From Segatella copri (GTDB lineage: Bacteria > Bacteroidota > Bacteroidia > Bacteroidales > Bacteroidaceae): DNA of 64,000 nucleotides. Location: the NCBI RefSeq assembly GCF_026015625.1, contig NZ_JAPDVG010000001.1, positions 2,776,001 through 2,840,000 of the forward strand, given 5' to 3'. The notes beneath the pieces are model-generated. The model worked only from the letters and a program-made list of their open reading frames with translations, made no database searches and was not told where the DNA came from. The position numbers and the translations under genes are program-made. Position 1 is the stretch's first letter; each line of letters begins with the position of its first letter. Below, piece after piece: positions 9,619-17,836 of this stretch.

Positions 9619-9765
9619 GTTCGTCTACATGATGTCCATTTCCTTTCTTGAAAGCTTTTTCCTTTTAGTCTTAACGGCATTTATATAATTTAACAACTAT
9701 TAGTGCAAGAAAGCACAAGTTTCTCTGTTATTATACATATAAAAATAAGCAAAAACAATAATACG

Positions 9766-11331
9766 ATGAATCAGAAATTGTTAAAAAGCCATACGATATT
9801 GGCGATTTGTATTCTAATCTTATCCGTCATCCCTGTTGTGGCAACAGGTCCCTATCTCCATCAGTTTGCAGATGACTATGTATTCGGAGCTCCTGTCTAC
9901 AAGGCTTGGACTGCCACCCATTCATTTGGGGCATGTATTCAGGCGGCCTGGGCAGAATCCATGCATATCTACCAGACATGGCAGGGTACCTATTCGGCAT
10001 GTTTCCTGATGGCATTACAACCTGGAATTTTTGGCAAATACTGGCTTGTACCGATTATTCTATTGGGAAGTCTAATTCTTTCCACCTATACACTGGGATA
10101 CACAATATTACGCAGATTGCTACATATCAGCAAATTGGAATACACTTTCATTTCTACTCTATTTGTATTAATGACCGTACAGTTCGTATGGTCGTTCTAC
10201 GATGCATTCTGCTGGTATAACGGAGCGATGTACTATACCTTATATTATAGTATTTCTTTGTTTCTTGCCTCCCTACTCATCGAATTCCATCTTACAAAAT
10301 CTATCATAGCGAAAATCATCATCACGCTGGTTTCCGCAGCACTCGCCATATTCATTGCCGGCGGCAACTTTGTTACCGGTCTGGGTATGCCAGCCATTCT
10401 CTTTATGGCAATCGTATGGATGTGGGTGGAGAGGAAGAAGACTCCTTTCTTCTTGCTTTCTATCCTTATCATTTATGCCTGCGCTTTTGCTTTCAGTGTA
10501 TTTGCACCAGGCAATACTGTCCGCCAATCCACAGTCACCAGTCAACCGAATGTGGTTTCAGCCTTCTTTATTGCGATAGCAAAGGGCATAGAATTTCTCG
10601 CTGATGCCATTAAAATCACAGAAATACTCATGTTTACCATTCTCATACCTTTCCTTGCAAGATTAGCCAAGGCATCCCACTTTAGGTTTTCTCATCCATG
10701 GCTTTATCTGCTCATCTCTTTCCTACTTTATTGCGCCTTCTTTTTTCCAAACAGCTATGCCATGGGAACCAAAGGAGCAGACAGAACACAGAATGTATAC
10801 TTCTATGTGCATCTGTGGATGATTTGCTTCAATATCTACTATCTTTCTGGTGCTCTTCAGCGCAGAGCGGCTAATCTGGAACCAATAAGCGTTGCTATTG
10901 TAAACTTGACAGAGGCAATCAGACTGAAATATAATAAATACTTCAGATGGCTACCGGTATATTACTGGCTTGTGTTGGTACTTTCTATCACAGCAAAGCC
11001 AACTACTACCAACAGAACACTCTCCTTGCTGCGTAGAGGAACAGCACAGAAGTTTGACCTAGAAATGCAGCAGCGCGAAATTGCCGTAAAGCAAAGCAAG
11101 GCAGATCATCTGGTATTAAATCCGCTTACCGTAAAGATGCCATCCGATGCCTTCCATGATATCACTATTTATCCAGGTTATTGGATTAACCGAGGTATGG
11201 CAAACTATTATGGCAAAAAAACGGTAGTAGCATTACCTTTCGATGATGGCGAAGAAACGCCAGCCAAATTGTTAAAACGCTGCCGTGATGAAGTAGGTCC
11301 AGGCGGAATGACCTTTATCGAAGGAAAATAA
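9766..11331 (+). CDS. Polytopic membrane protein, DUF6056/GtrII-like
   Basis: 521-aa integral membrane protein with about 10-12 hydrophobic helices. The first extracytoplasmic loop has FADDYVFG, an acidic pair in the position typical of GT-C glycosyltransferases, and the region YQTWQGTYSACFLMALQPG resembles DUF6056 proteins of Bacteroidota. I infer a polyprenyl-phosphate-sugar-dependent glycosyltransferase acting on an envelope glycan, without a known substrate. Start at 9766 (MNQKLLKSH) is preferred over 9703, since the first 21 residues of the longer form are not membrane-like and lack homology. It ends just before a bidirectional terminator shared with the convergent GT2 gene. Confidence 0.7.
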   Translation: MNQKLLKSHTILAICILILSVIPVVATGPYLHQFADDYVFGAPVYKAWTATHSFGACIQAAWAESMHIYQTWQGTYSACFLMALQPGIFGKYWLVPIILLGSLILSTYTLGYTILRRLLHISKLEYTFISTLFVLMTVQFVWSFYDAFCWYNGAMYYTLYYSISLFLASLLIEFHLTKSIIAKIIITLVSAALAIFIAGGNFVTGLGMPAILFMAIVWMWVERKKTPFFLLSILIIYACAFAFSVFAPGNTVRQSTVTSQPNVVSAFFIAIAKGIEFLADAIKITEILMFTILIPFLARLAKASHFRFSHPWLYLLISFLLYCAFFFPNSYAMGTKGADRTQNVYFYVHLWMICFNIYYLSGALQRRAANLEPISVAIVNLTEAIRLKYNKYFRWLPVYYWLVLVLSITAKPTTTNRTLSLLRRGTAQKFDLEMQQREIAVKQSKADHLVLNPLTVKMPSDAFHDITIYPGYWINRGMANYYGKKTVVALPFDDGEETPAKLLKRCRDEVGPGGMTFIEGK

Positions 11332-11360
11332 ATCAGAAATAACAATACCATTCATTAAAC

Positions 11361-11399
11361 AAAAAAGGTAAGTAGCCCAAACTACTACTTACCTTTTTT
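11361..11399. terminator. Bidirectional terminator between convergent genes
   Basis: Perfect 15-bp stem (11361-11375 against 11385-11399), 9-nt loop, with A-run on one side and T-run on the other, so it works on both strands. The stop codon and last four codons of the minus-strand GT2 gene lie inside the stem. Confidence 0.85.
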
Positions 11400-12185
11400 A
11401 TGTTTCAAGCGATCTTCTATAATCTTGCTGACAGCAACAAACTGATAGATGCCTTCATAGCAGGCACATACAAATCCTTCCTTACCATCACGGAAGCCAC
11501 CCTTCTGAATATAAGCACGGAAGAAACGCACCAACGGACGATAGAACAAAGCTGCCATTCCATAATTGCGATCTTTCTTCTTTTCTATCTCGTTAGCTGT
11601 ATACTGGTTGATCTTTCCCATCCTGCTGGCAATACTGTCATCTGCCAGATGAACAAGTGCCATATCAGCATGAGCCGCCGGTATCTTTTCTATTCTGCCC
11701 TTGATAACAGGATCGGCATGAATGATGGCTGGCCATACGGTATCCTTCCTGATAAAGAAACGCAACTGGTAGTCGGGATAGAAACAGTGCATGAATCGTC
11801 CCATAAAGCGACTCTTGCGTGGAACATACAAACCCTGTGGAGCATTCTCCTTCTCTATCAGGGAATAAAGATATTCCTTCAGTTCTGGAGTTACCAGTTC
11901 ATCAGCATCAACCACCAATACCCACTTGCAGGAAGCAGCATCTATGGCAGTCTGACGTGCCGGTTCACAAATCTGATAGTTTCCTCTAGGAAAGACAACT
12001 ATCTTGCAACCATTACGCTTTGCTATATCCAAGGTGTCGTCAGTACTTTCCATGTCGCAGACAACCACCTCGTCAAAGCCCTTCACTGTATCCAGCACCT
12101 GCTGAAGATGGCAGGAGGCATTATAGGTATTAATAACCACCGAGATGCCATTTCCCTGCTCTTGTTCTACACTTGTCTTATCCAT
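11385..12185 (-). CDS. Glycosyltransferase family 2 (WaaE/LgtF-like)
   Basis: 266-aa GT-A glycosyltransferase. Motifs: ISVVINTYNAS (nucleotide-binding strand), VVVCDMESTDDT, and the metal-binding VVDADE (DAD). The C-terminal half with PDYQLRFFIRKD resembles the LPS-core beta-glucosyltransferase LgtF/WaaE branch. It would add a sugar from a nucleotide-sugar donor to a lipid-linked oligosaccharide at the cytoplasmic face of the membrane. The start at 12185 (MDKTSVEQEQ) is chosen because it leaves a 12-bp gap from the upstream stop and fits the family; an ATG at 12227 would overlap the upstream gene by 31 bp. It is the last gene of a four-gene minus-strand operon. Confidence 0.88.
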   Translation of the reverse strand: MDKTSVEQEQGNGISVVINTYNASCHLQQVLDTVKGFDEVVVCDMESTDDTLDIAKRNGCKIVVFPRGNYQICEPARQTAIDAASCKWVLVVDADELVTPELKEYLYSLIEKENAPQGLYVPRKSRFMGRFMHCFYPDYQLRFFIRKDTVWPAIIHADPVIKGRIEKIPAAHADMALVHLADDSIASRMGKINQYTANEIEKKKDRNYGMAALFYRPLVRFFRAYIQKGGFRDGKEGFVCACYEGIYQFVAVSKIIEDRLKHKKGK

Positions 12186-12196
12186 ATATCTATGCT

Positions 12197-12985
12197 CTAT
12201 AAATATTGATCGATACCATTTGTGCAACGAACCAAACGCTCCTTCTTCACCTGGTTCAAAACATCTTTATGCATGTTCTCTTGGGCTTTAGACGCCTCCT
12301 TGTGATAAAGATGGTACATGATTCCTCCCATCTTCAGCGCCTTCTTCCGAACGCCAGCAAAATGCAGGCGATAGGCAAACTCGGCATCCTCATGTCCCCA
12401 TTCCAACAGATCCTCATTGTAACCATTTACCTTGATGGCATCCTCTTTCCAATAAGCCATGTTGCAACCTCTGAGATGGTCGATTCTACGGGCATAGCGA
12501 AAAGCCAGCAATCTGCGGAACACATGAGAACGGAAGCTGTTGCTTACATAACTGAAAGGCATGTTCCAAAGATTCACATTGACTACCTTTGTATCCAAAA
12601 TCTTTTTGGAAATCTGGGCAGACAGCAGCACTCTACTTCCACAGACGAAACATCCTTTCTGAGCCATTTCTATATGGTCTTCTACAAAATGAGAACTCAA
12701 AACAACATCTCCATCAACTTGGATGATATAATCACCCGTAGCCTTTGCTATTGCCTTATTCAAAATGGAAGTTCTTCTGAATCCCTTATCTTCCTGCCAA
12801 ACCCAAATTACCGGTACTGGCATTTTATCAGCATAACGGTCTATCAGTTTTTTAGTCTCTTCGGTAGAACCATCGTCAGCAATAACAACTTCATCAGGCA
12901 TAACATGCTGATGCAACACGCTATACAACACGAGTTCTAAGGCTTTAGGCCAATTGTAAGTCGTAATCAATAATGTTGTTTTCAT
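12197..12985 (-). CDS. Glycosyltransferase family 2 with galactosyltransferase-like C-terminus
   Basis: 262-aa GT2 enzyme. N-terminal TTLLITTYNWP, VVIADDGSTEE, and the DXD-type VDGD. The C-terminal RGCNMAYWKEDAIKVNGYNE followed by WGHEDAEFAYR is the catalytic-acid/acceptor region of the Glyco_transf_7C (galactosyltransferase-like) module seen in lipopolysaccharide and capsule enzymes. Its ATG overlaps the stop codon of the upstream kinase gene by 4 nt, so the two are translationally coupled. Sugar and linkage are not predictable. Confidence 0.88.
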   Translation of the reverse strand: MKTTLLITTYNWPKALELVLYSVLHQHVMPDEVVIADDGSTEETKKLIDRYADKMPVPVIWVWQEDKGFRRTSILNKAIAKATGDYIIQVDGDVVLSSHFVEDHIEMAQKGCFVCGSRVLLSAQISKKILDTKVVNVNLWNMPFSYVSNSFRSHVFRRLLAFRYARRIDHLRGCNMAYWKEDAIKVNGYNEDLLEWGHEDAEFAYRLHFAGVRKKALKMGGIMYHLYHKEASKAQENMHKDVLNQVKKERLVRCTNGIDQYL

Positions 12986-13755
12986 AAACCTAACTTTTTG
13001 TGTTTAAAATAATGCAAGATACCTTTGCGATGTGCCCATCGCCAATCGTGTATCTTCTTTGCTCCTATTATTTTTTGTAATATTTTCTCATCCATTCCCC
13101 GCAGTTTCACATACTCTCGTGCCACACACTCGAAGACATCCATTCTTCCGGTAAACCTCGTCAGGTTTTCCACACATTCCTTCATCGGCGGATAGCCTGA
13201 GTAAAACCTCATACGATTGATATCGATAAGCGAGAACGTATAATGACCATCAGCCTGAAGCTGATACAGCACATTGCCGGCATTCAAGTCAATATCGATG
13301 ATGCCTTTCTGGTGCAATCGATTCACAAAGTGCGCATAATCTGCCGCCATCACCCTGTTGAATTCCTCTGGGGAGTTCAACTGATCGTTGATAGGCATAC
13401 TGTTATCTATATCAGAGACAAAGTAGCAATAGTCAATAAGTCCCTTTACCCTCGTTTCAATATATCCAAAGCCTTCGGGAGTGGCAAAGCCATCTGCCAT
13501 CAGCCTAAGGGCATTCTCATAGGCACGGAAAGCCTTGGTAGAGCGGAAGAAGCTATATCCTATCTTCTGAATGAAATTAGGCTGCTTGTATCTCTTCACC
13601 ACAACTTCTTTCTCTTTTCCATCAAACTTTACATGAAAAGCCTTGATAACATTTCGTCCTTCAAAGATACAACGTCCCTCCTGCTCGAACACATCCGGGA
13701 TGCGTTCGATGAAACTTCTCATCTCTTCGTATTTTGGGTTTATCTTTATCTTCAT
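12982..13755 (-). CDS. Lipopolysaccharide kinase-like (InaA/KdkA-type) protein
   Basis: 257-aa protein with a eukaryotic-kinase-like fold of the Kdo/LPS kinase (InaA, RfaP, KdkA) group. VVVKRYK supplies the ATP-site lysine, IDIDLNAGNVLY is the catalytic loop (Asp-Leu-x-Ala-Gly-Asn), and SLIDINRMRF is the metal-binding 'DFG'-like segment. The His that often precedes the catalytic Asp is replaced by Ile, a variation seen in this group. It probably phosphorylates a Kdo or heptose residue of the LPS inner core, consistent with its coupling to two GT2 genes. Its ATG overlaps the TGA of the upstream AlbA_2-type gene by 4 nt. Confidence 0.85.
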   Translation of the reverse strand: MKIKINPKYEEMRSFIERIPDVFEQEGRCIFEGRNVIKAFHVKFDGKEKEVVVKRYKQPNFIQKIGYSFFRSTKAFRAYENALRLMADGFATPEGFGYIETRVKGLIDYCYFVSDIDNSMPINDQLNSPEEFNRVMAADYAHFVNRLHQKGIIDIDLNAGNVLYQLQADGHYTFSLIDINRMRFYSGYPPMKECVENLTRFTGRMDVFECVAREYVKLRGMDEKILQKIIGAKKIHDWRWAHRKGILHYFKHKKLGL

Positions 13756-15656
13756 TTCTTTATAGTACTTTTATATTTTTGCCTAGGATGGTTAGGAACA
13801 CCAGGGAATAGCATTTCCAGGCTATTATCTTCTAACATCTTAGGAATTATAAAATTTCTTAAATAAATTTTATCTCGCCTTACAATTGCCGATAATTCAT
13901 CTAAAGATAGCCACTCAGAACAAACAGAACAAATCAAAGTCTTTAAATTTTGATAAGACATTCTTTGTTTTACACGAGCACTTGCAATATTAGCCCCAGA
14001 ACTTGCAATATTAGCCCCAGAGCTTGCAATATTAGCCCCAGAGCTTGCAATATTAGACTCGGAACTTGCAATATTAGCCCCAGAACTTGCAATATTAGAC
14101 TCGGAACTTGCAACCTTAGAGCCGGAACTTGCAACCTTAGCATTCATAGGCAACCGATACTTGGTTCCTCTACCGTATCCCTCTTGAACCAGCAATTTAT
14201 GCTTACACATATCTTTCAACAAATCGGCAACTTCTGCCTTATGCTGGTTAAGGACAACCCTTAAGCTCTCATTTGTAATATATCCATCTGTACAAGTTGC
14301 ATTAAGAGTCAACAGGCGTTCATGTCCCAAAGAAAAAACTTCTGTTCCATATATCAGAACCAATCTTTCCTTTGTTCCTTCATCCATCATCGACTCCATC
14401 ATCATTGTGAGTTCCACTAAGTCAGGCTGACTTAATGTTCTCAACATAGGTGCTCTCCAATTTGCAAATCGCCAACCAGCCAATATCTTATCAACTCCAC
14501 TTCCCGCTTTTTCAGCAGAGCCAATCAACATAAACATCTTTTGAAGAGTCTTGTTGCGACATACGCTAGCACTTTCTCCATAATATTGCATTTTAGAAAC
14601 CAACAGAGTTCCCGGGTTAGTAAAAACAATTTTATTGCTATACAATCGCACTACCATTGTTGCATTTTCCGAATAATCGGTATGAATACAAAAATTCACC
14701 AGAGCTTCGCGAACAGCCACATGCGCAGGAGTTTCATCACGACGAATATTGCCCTCCAAGATGAAAGGTTTTGGCAAGACCGCTGATAATCTTGGAAGAA
14801 CACGAAGATAGAATTGGAATAAATTTGCCTCCCAAGTTCCATCAGGACAAATACGATTGGTCCATCGTATCTCAGGATTATCTGACAGCTTTTCTTGGTA
14901 ATCAGGAAAGAAGTCGGGGCAACATTCATTATCAGTAATGGCATCTTCTTTACCAAACATCAAAACTCCTGCCACAGTAAAACCTTCTTCTTTCGTTCCA
15001 CGATCAGTACGATAAGCACCTATCTTTTTAAGAAATTCAAAATCAGACAAAACAGACCAAGGATGATCTGGCTTGGCTAACTTAAATAATTGCCGATATT
15101 GAGCAACAGACTCCATATCTAAATCATCCAATGAATAATTTCTCAAAATGCGGCTATCAGCGGGATTAGAAACATTCGCATCTGAAAACATACGCTGCAC
15201 TTCTCGCTCCGTACATTTATAATCACCTTCATGATTGCGCTTAAAAGTACCATTATAGGGCTGGGATGTTCTATAAACAGGACGCTGTTCTCTGGATGCA
15301 CGAGGAATAAAGAATAACATAAGTTTGTGACCATTGTAATCTTCTACCACGACATCTTCTGTTTTTAACAGGTTACAACTAACCGTAGCTCGATTATTCA
15401 CATTATTCCAAAAGTCCTTGGTATATTTCTCTATCTGTTCATCAGATAGATTATCTATATAGAACTTACCTTTTCTTTCTATAACTCCAAGCACGATAAC
15501 TCCTCCTTCGCTATTGGCGAAGGCTGAATAGGTATCCCAAAAGCTACCAGGAAATCCACCGGCAGCACTTTTAAACTCCAAGTCATCACTCTCTACGCTA
15601 TTCAAGAGTGAATCCAGATAATCCTCGAAGTTTAATCTATCACGTACTTCTAACAT
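13752..15656 (-). CDS. AlbA_2/Schlafen-type ATP-binding regulator with heptapeptide repeats
   Basis: 634-aa cytoplasmic protein. Residues about 10-130 form an AlbA_2 (Schlafen AlbA, divergent AAA-4) domain, with DDLEFKSAAGG and SAFANSEGGVIVLGV. Residues about 310-400 hold a GHKL/HATPase-like segment (AHVAVREALVNFCIHTDYS). The C-terminal part looks like winged-helix DNA-binding segments. Between these lies a low-complexity stretch of eight 7-residue units (consensus NIASSGA) coded by a 21-bp tandem repeat. The family is widespread and often annotated as a putative DNA-binding regulator; some members act in phage defence or transcription control. Here it heads an LPS-modification operon: it overlaps the LPS kinase gene and has a strong promoter. 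A role as operon regulator is inference. Confidence 0.85.
   Translation of the reverse strand: MLEVRDRLNFEDYLDSLLNSVESDDLEFKSAAGGFPGSFWDTYSAFANSEGGVIVLGVIERKGKFYIDNLSDEQIEKYTKDFWNNVNNRATVSCNLLKTEDVVVEDYNGHKLMLFFIPRASREQRPVYRTSQPYNGTFKRNHEGDYKCTEREVQRMFSDANVSNPADSRILRNYSLDDLDMESVAQYRQLFKLAKPDHPWSVLSDFEFLKKIGAYRTDRGTKEEGFTVAGVLMFGKEDAITDNECCPDFFPDYQEKLSDNPEIRWTNRICPDGTWEANLFQFYLRVLPRLSAVLPKPFILEGNIRRDETPAHVAVREALVNFCIHTDYSENATMVVRLYSNKIVFTNPGTLLVSKMQYYGESASVCRNKTLQKMFMLIGSAEKAGSGVDKILAGWRFANWRAPMLRTLSQPDLVELTMMMESMMDEGTKERLVLIYGTEVFSLGHERLLTLNATCTDGYITNESLRVVLNQHKAEVADLLKDMCKHKLLVQEGYGRGTKYRLPMNAKVASSGSKVASSESNIASSGANIASSESNIASSGANIASSGANIASSGANIASARVKQRMSYQNLKTLICSVCSEWLSLDELSAIVRRDKIYLRNFIIPKMLEDNSLEMLFPGVPNHPRQKYKSTIKK
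13981..14140 (-). repeat. 21-bp tandem repeat in the AlbA_2-type gene
   Basis: Seven full copies and one partial copy of a 21-bp unit beginning CTTGCAA on the + strand, at 13981 + 21n. Units come in close variants (AGCCCCAGA, AGACTCGGA, AGAGCCGGA). As 21 is a multiple of 3, copy-number change keeps the frame and simply lengthens a Ser/Ala-rich linker. Confidence 0.95.
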
Positions 15657-15708
15657 ACAATTCTTTTATATTCTTTAACAAGATACCTTCCTAGTATCTC
15701 ATAGGTTG

Positions 15709-15740
15709 CAAAGATACGAAAAACTATCAGAAACGCCAAA
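15709..15740 (-). promoter_or_regulatory. Promoter of the AlbA_2-kinase-GT2-GT2 operon
   Basis: On the minus strand: TTTG (15740-15737), 20-bp spacer, TATCTTTG (15716-15709), an exact match to the Bacteroidota consensus. Predicted start is near 15704, giving a leader of about 48 nt. Confidence 0.8.
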
Positions 15741-15795
15741 TTTTAGGAAGATTATCTTTCTTCCTTCATTGATACTTGCTTTTTTTATCCATTTT

Positions 15796-15827
15796 CTTGC
15801 AAGATTAAAGTATATTTCGTATTTTTG
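15796..15827 (+). promoter_or_regulatory. Promoter of the GT90 gene
   Basis: CTTG (15796-15799), 20-bp spacer, TATTTTTG (15820-15827). Diverges from the AlbA_2 operon promoter about 80 bp away; leader of about 40 nt to the ATG at 15873. Confidence 0.72.
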
Positions 15828-15872
15828 TACCCAATAACATCATCATCGTTTTCATAAACAAAAAGAAATCCT

Positions 15873-16859
15873 ATGAATATTCAAAAATTGAAATATAAAT
15901 TCCATAGCGGAAAAAACAGCAAACCCTGGTATTACATCAAGGAATACGCTCGTCTGTATACACCTGCCTGCATCTTGATATGGAGGGGGCAGCATTTACT
16001 TGACAAAGCCAAGAAACGCAAAGACTACGATTATATCCTGAACCGGGTAAACTACTACAACAAGCTTACAGAAGATAATATCCTTCTCAACAAAGATTTA
16101 TGGGACAAAGAAGCTGTTAAAGTTGCAGAACAGCCGATGACCCGCCAGAAGGTATATTATCTGGATACTTTGGAATATGCCCGCTGTTTTGACGGCAATA
16201 ACAAATGGAATCTCCTCCCTGGTGACATCACGTATGTGGAAGATATTCCTACCATTGTAAAAAGCCGCCCAATTCATGGAGAAAACCAGAACTCCGTATT
16301 GCTCAAGATGGACAAGGTACGCCATTTCATCTTCGTGAAGGACAAGCTTTCATTTGCAGAAAAGAAAGACCAGGCTATCTTCAGAGGAAAAATAGCCTGC
16401 AAGGACATCCGTGTGCAATTCGTAGAGAAGTTTTTCGGAAATCCTCGCTTCGATATCGGAACCATAGATCTGATTAAGCCAGAATGGAAGAGCGACAAGA
16501 TTTCCATCTACGACCATCTGAAATACAAATACGTGATGGCGCTGGAGGGAAATGACGTGGCAAGCAATCTTAAATGGATTATGTCTTCCAATTCCATCGC
16601 CGTGATGCCTAAGCCATATTATGAAACTTGGTTTATGGAAGGAACTCTGAAGCCAGACTATCATTATATAGAAGTAAAGCCTGATTTCTCTGATCTTGAG
16701 GAAAAGATGGACTATTATACTGCTCATCCAGATGAAGCGCAAGCTATCATCAACCACGCTCATGAATATGTAGAGCAATTCAAGGATAAGCAACGTGAGG
16801 ACATCATCTCGCTGATGGTTCTGGACAAGTATTTTTCTCTGTTAAAATCTAAGGATTAA
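15873..16859 (+). CDS. Glycosyltransferase family 90 (CAP10/LpsA-like)
   Basis: 328-aa protein of the GT90 (CAP10-type, LpsA) family, in which bacterial members transfer sugars to lipopolysaccharide or lipooligosaccharide. Diagnostic segments are AIFRGKIACKDIRVQFVEKF (the 'fRG...R' motif), KYKYVMALEGNDVASNLKWIM (the 'K yl...dG...S.r...l' motif), and the C-terminal YETWFMEGTLKPDYHYIEVKPD. No signal peptide or membrane span is visible, so it should act in the cytoplasm. It has its own promoter and is divergent from the LPS kinase/GT2 operon, which supports a shared role in LPS core assembly. Confidence 0.88.
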   Translation: MNIQKLKYKFHSGKNSKPWYYIKEYARLYTPACILIWRGQHLLDKAKKRKDYDYILNRVNYYNKLTEDNILLNKDLWDKEAVKVAEQPMTRQKVYYLDTLEYARCFDGNNKWNLLPGDITYVEDIPTIVKSRPIHGENQNSVLLKMDKVRHFIFVKDKLSFAEKKDQAIFRGKIACKDIRVQFVEKFFGNPRFDIGTIDLIKPEWKSDKISIYDHLKYKYVMALEGNDVASNLKWIMSSNSIAVMPKPYYETWFMEGTLKPDYHYIEVKPDFSDLEEKMDYYTAHPDEAQAIINHAHEYVEQFKDKQREDIISLMVLDKYFSLLKSKD

Positions 16860-16911
16860 TGTCTAGAAAGGATTCTATCTATTATGAAAGAACAATCCTG
16901 CCGATTATTCG

Positions 16912-17130
16912 ATGGGCAGAATGATGACAGATAAGACGCCTAGACTATGGCATGTAGTAGGCAGCAATCTGAACTATGCCTTCATCATCAACAACGACAC
17001 CATTCTGGAGAAGACTGCCGATGGTGCCCTGGATGTTTATGATGCCCACATGAATCCTGTAAAGAACTACCGTCTGCCAGCCAAGCAGTTCGACCAGACC
17101 ATCAAACAGCTCAACAGGTTCTTTAAATAA
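16912..17130 (+). CDS. Small conserved-looking hypothetical protein
   Basis: 72 aa (66-69 aa if one of the nearer ATGs at 16921 or 16924 is used). I do not recognise a family. The sequence is mixed, soluble and without signal peptide, with TPRLWHVVGSNLNYAF and VKNYRLPAKQFDQTIKQL, which reads like a real small domain and not like random sequence. It starts 53 bp after the GT90 gene, is on the same strand, and is followed at once by a strong terminator, so it is probably the last gene of that transcript. Confidence 0.6.
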   Translation: MGRMMTDKTPRLWHVVGSNLNYAFIINNDTILEKTADGALDVYDAHMNPVKNYRLPAKQFDQTIKQLNRFFK

Positions 17131-17147
17131 GAAAAGGTAAATTCCCC

Positions 17148-17203
17148 AAAAGCCCCTTCCGCATCCCAGTTTTTCATATACCCGGAATACAGAAGGGGCT
17201 TTA
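17148..17203. terminator. Terminator with GAAGGGGC stem
   Basis: Inverted repeat AAAGCCCCTTC (17149-17159) against GAAGGGGCTTT (17192-17202) with a 32-nt loop, followed by T-rich sequence. Ends the GT90/small ORF transcript; it also lies after the minus-strand ATPase remnant. Confidence 0.7.
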
Positions 17204-17208
17204 TCCTT

Positions 17209-17349
17209 TTATGATTCCTTCCACACTCTTCTCTTGAGCCACAACGCCAAGATGGGGTCACTCATTTCCAGATGCTTAGGAGCAGGTATTGTAATCAGAT
17301 CTTTCACCATCAAGGACTTCTTGAGGCGGGTTACATTGGCTGCAGATAC
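17209..17349 (-). pseudogene. C-terminal remnant of an AAA/archaeal-type ATPase gene
   Basis: About 45 codons ending ...MSDPILALWLKRRVWKES-stop. The pattern NVTRLKKSLMVKDLI followed by MSDPILALWLKR is what is seen at the end of Bacteroidota ATPases with a C-terminal DUF234-like winged helix ('NvsR..k.L..k.lI....y...DPvf.lWlkr'). The rest of the gene is missing; upstream, at 17360-17367 on the minus strand, a TATCTTTG promoter box survives. This fits an internal deletion that kept promoter and 3' end. I infer a relic, not a working gene. Confidence 0.6.
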
Positions 17350-17383
17350 AGAACTTCTGCAAAGATAGCAAAAAAAAAACAAA

Positions 17384-17418
17384 TTAAACAAGGTTGTTTA
17401 AAACAAAGTTGTTTAAAA
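17384..17418. repeat. Two adjacent TTGTTTAA palindromes
   Basis: A perfect palindrome TTAAACAA-GG-TTGTTTAA at 17384-17401 is followed by a near copy (AAACAA-AG-TTGTTT) to 17414. They lie just upstream of the -33 region for the ATPase remnant, so they look like a double operator left behind. Confidence 0.6.
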
Positions 17419-17498
17419 CTAGCATTTTTATTACGAATTAACTAATAGTCAATGGATTACGGGTAAGACACCAAAGAATTTAACGGGAATATTTTTAA

Positions 17499-17615
17499 AA
17501 CACGGACAAATTGAATTTGTCCGGATGGTTGTCCGGCAGGCTTATAAGTACCAGAAAAACAACACGTTATGACGCTCCAGACAATTTGTCCGGACAAATT
17601 CTATTTGTCCGTGTT
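17499..17615. repeat. 27-bp inverted repeats built from TTGTCCGGA blocks
   Basis: Arms at 17499-17525 and 17589-17615 are inverted copies differing at one base, 63 bp apart. Each arm is itself palindromic (GGACAAATT-N-AATTTGTCC in the left arm). Extra TTGTCCGG copies lie between them. This is a cluster of binding sites or the ends of a small non-autonomous element; no coding sequence fits. Confidence 0.75.
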
Positions 17616-17678
17616 ATTTTTTATGAGAAAGGAAGAAGAAGAAAAAGGGGGTTACGGATTGAGACGAGGACCTGTTAT

Positions 17679-17766
17679 CCGAGAAACTATAACCTAGCAC
17701 CCGAGAAACTATGATTTAGCACATAAGAACCTATGTTTTCCGCCCCACAAAACTATGACTTAGGAT
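17679..17766 (+). repeat. Imperfect tandem repeats upstream of the integrases
   Basis: Four imperfect units of about 22 bp: CCGAGAAACTATAACCTAGC, then CCGAGAAACTATGATTTAGC, then AAGAACCTATGTTTTCCG, then ACAAAACTATGACTTAGG. The shared core is AAnCTATnnnTTAG. Tandem direct repeats close to a tyrosine recombinase gene often act as arm-type sites near an attachment site; that reading is inference. Confidence 0.65.
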
Positions 17767-17836
17767 TATTAACATAAAGCTCTAAAGCAGCCAAAGGAGA
17801 ATAAGAGAGGTTGGAACGTAAACAGTTGGGAATGAG

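Noticed and set aside
13981-14140. CRISPR-like array
   Set aside because: Units are contiguous without spacers and lie in frame inside a coding gene.
17209-17391. A full 60-aa small gene on the minus strand starting MFNLFFF
   Set aside because: The first 14 residues derive from an A-rich stretch upstream of a promoter box; only the later part resembles an ATPase tail, so a remnant is the better reading.
17511-17714. 67-codon frame in the integrase upstream region
   Set aside because: It runs through the 27-bp inverted repeats and into the tandem repeats, with no homology. Treated as chance.
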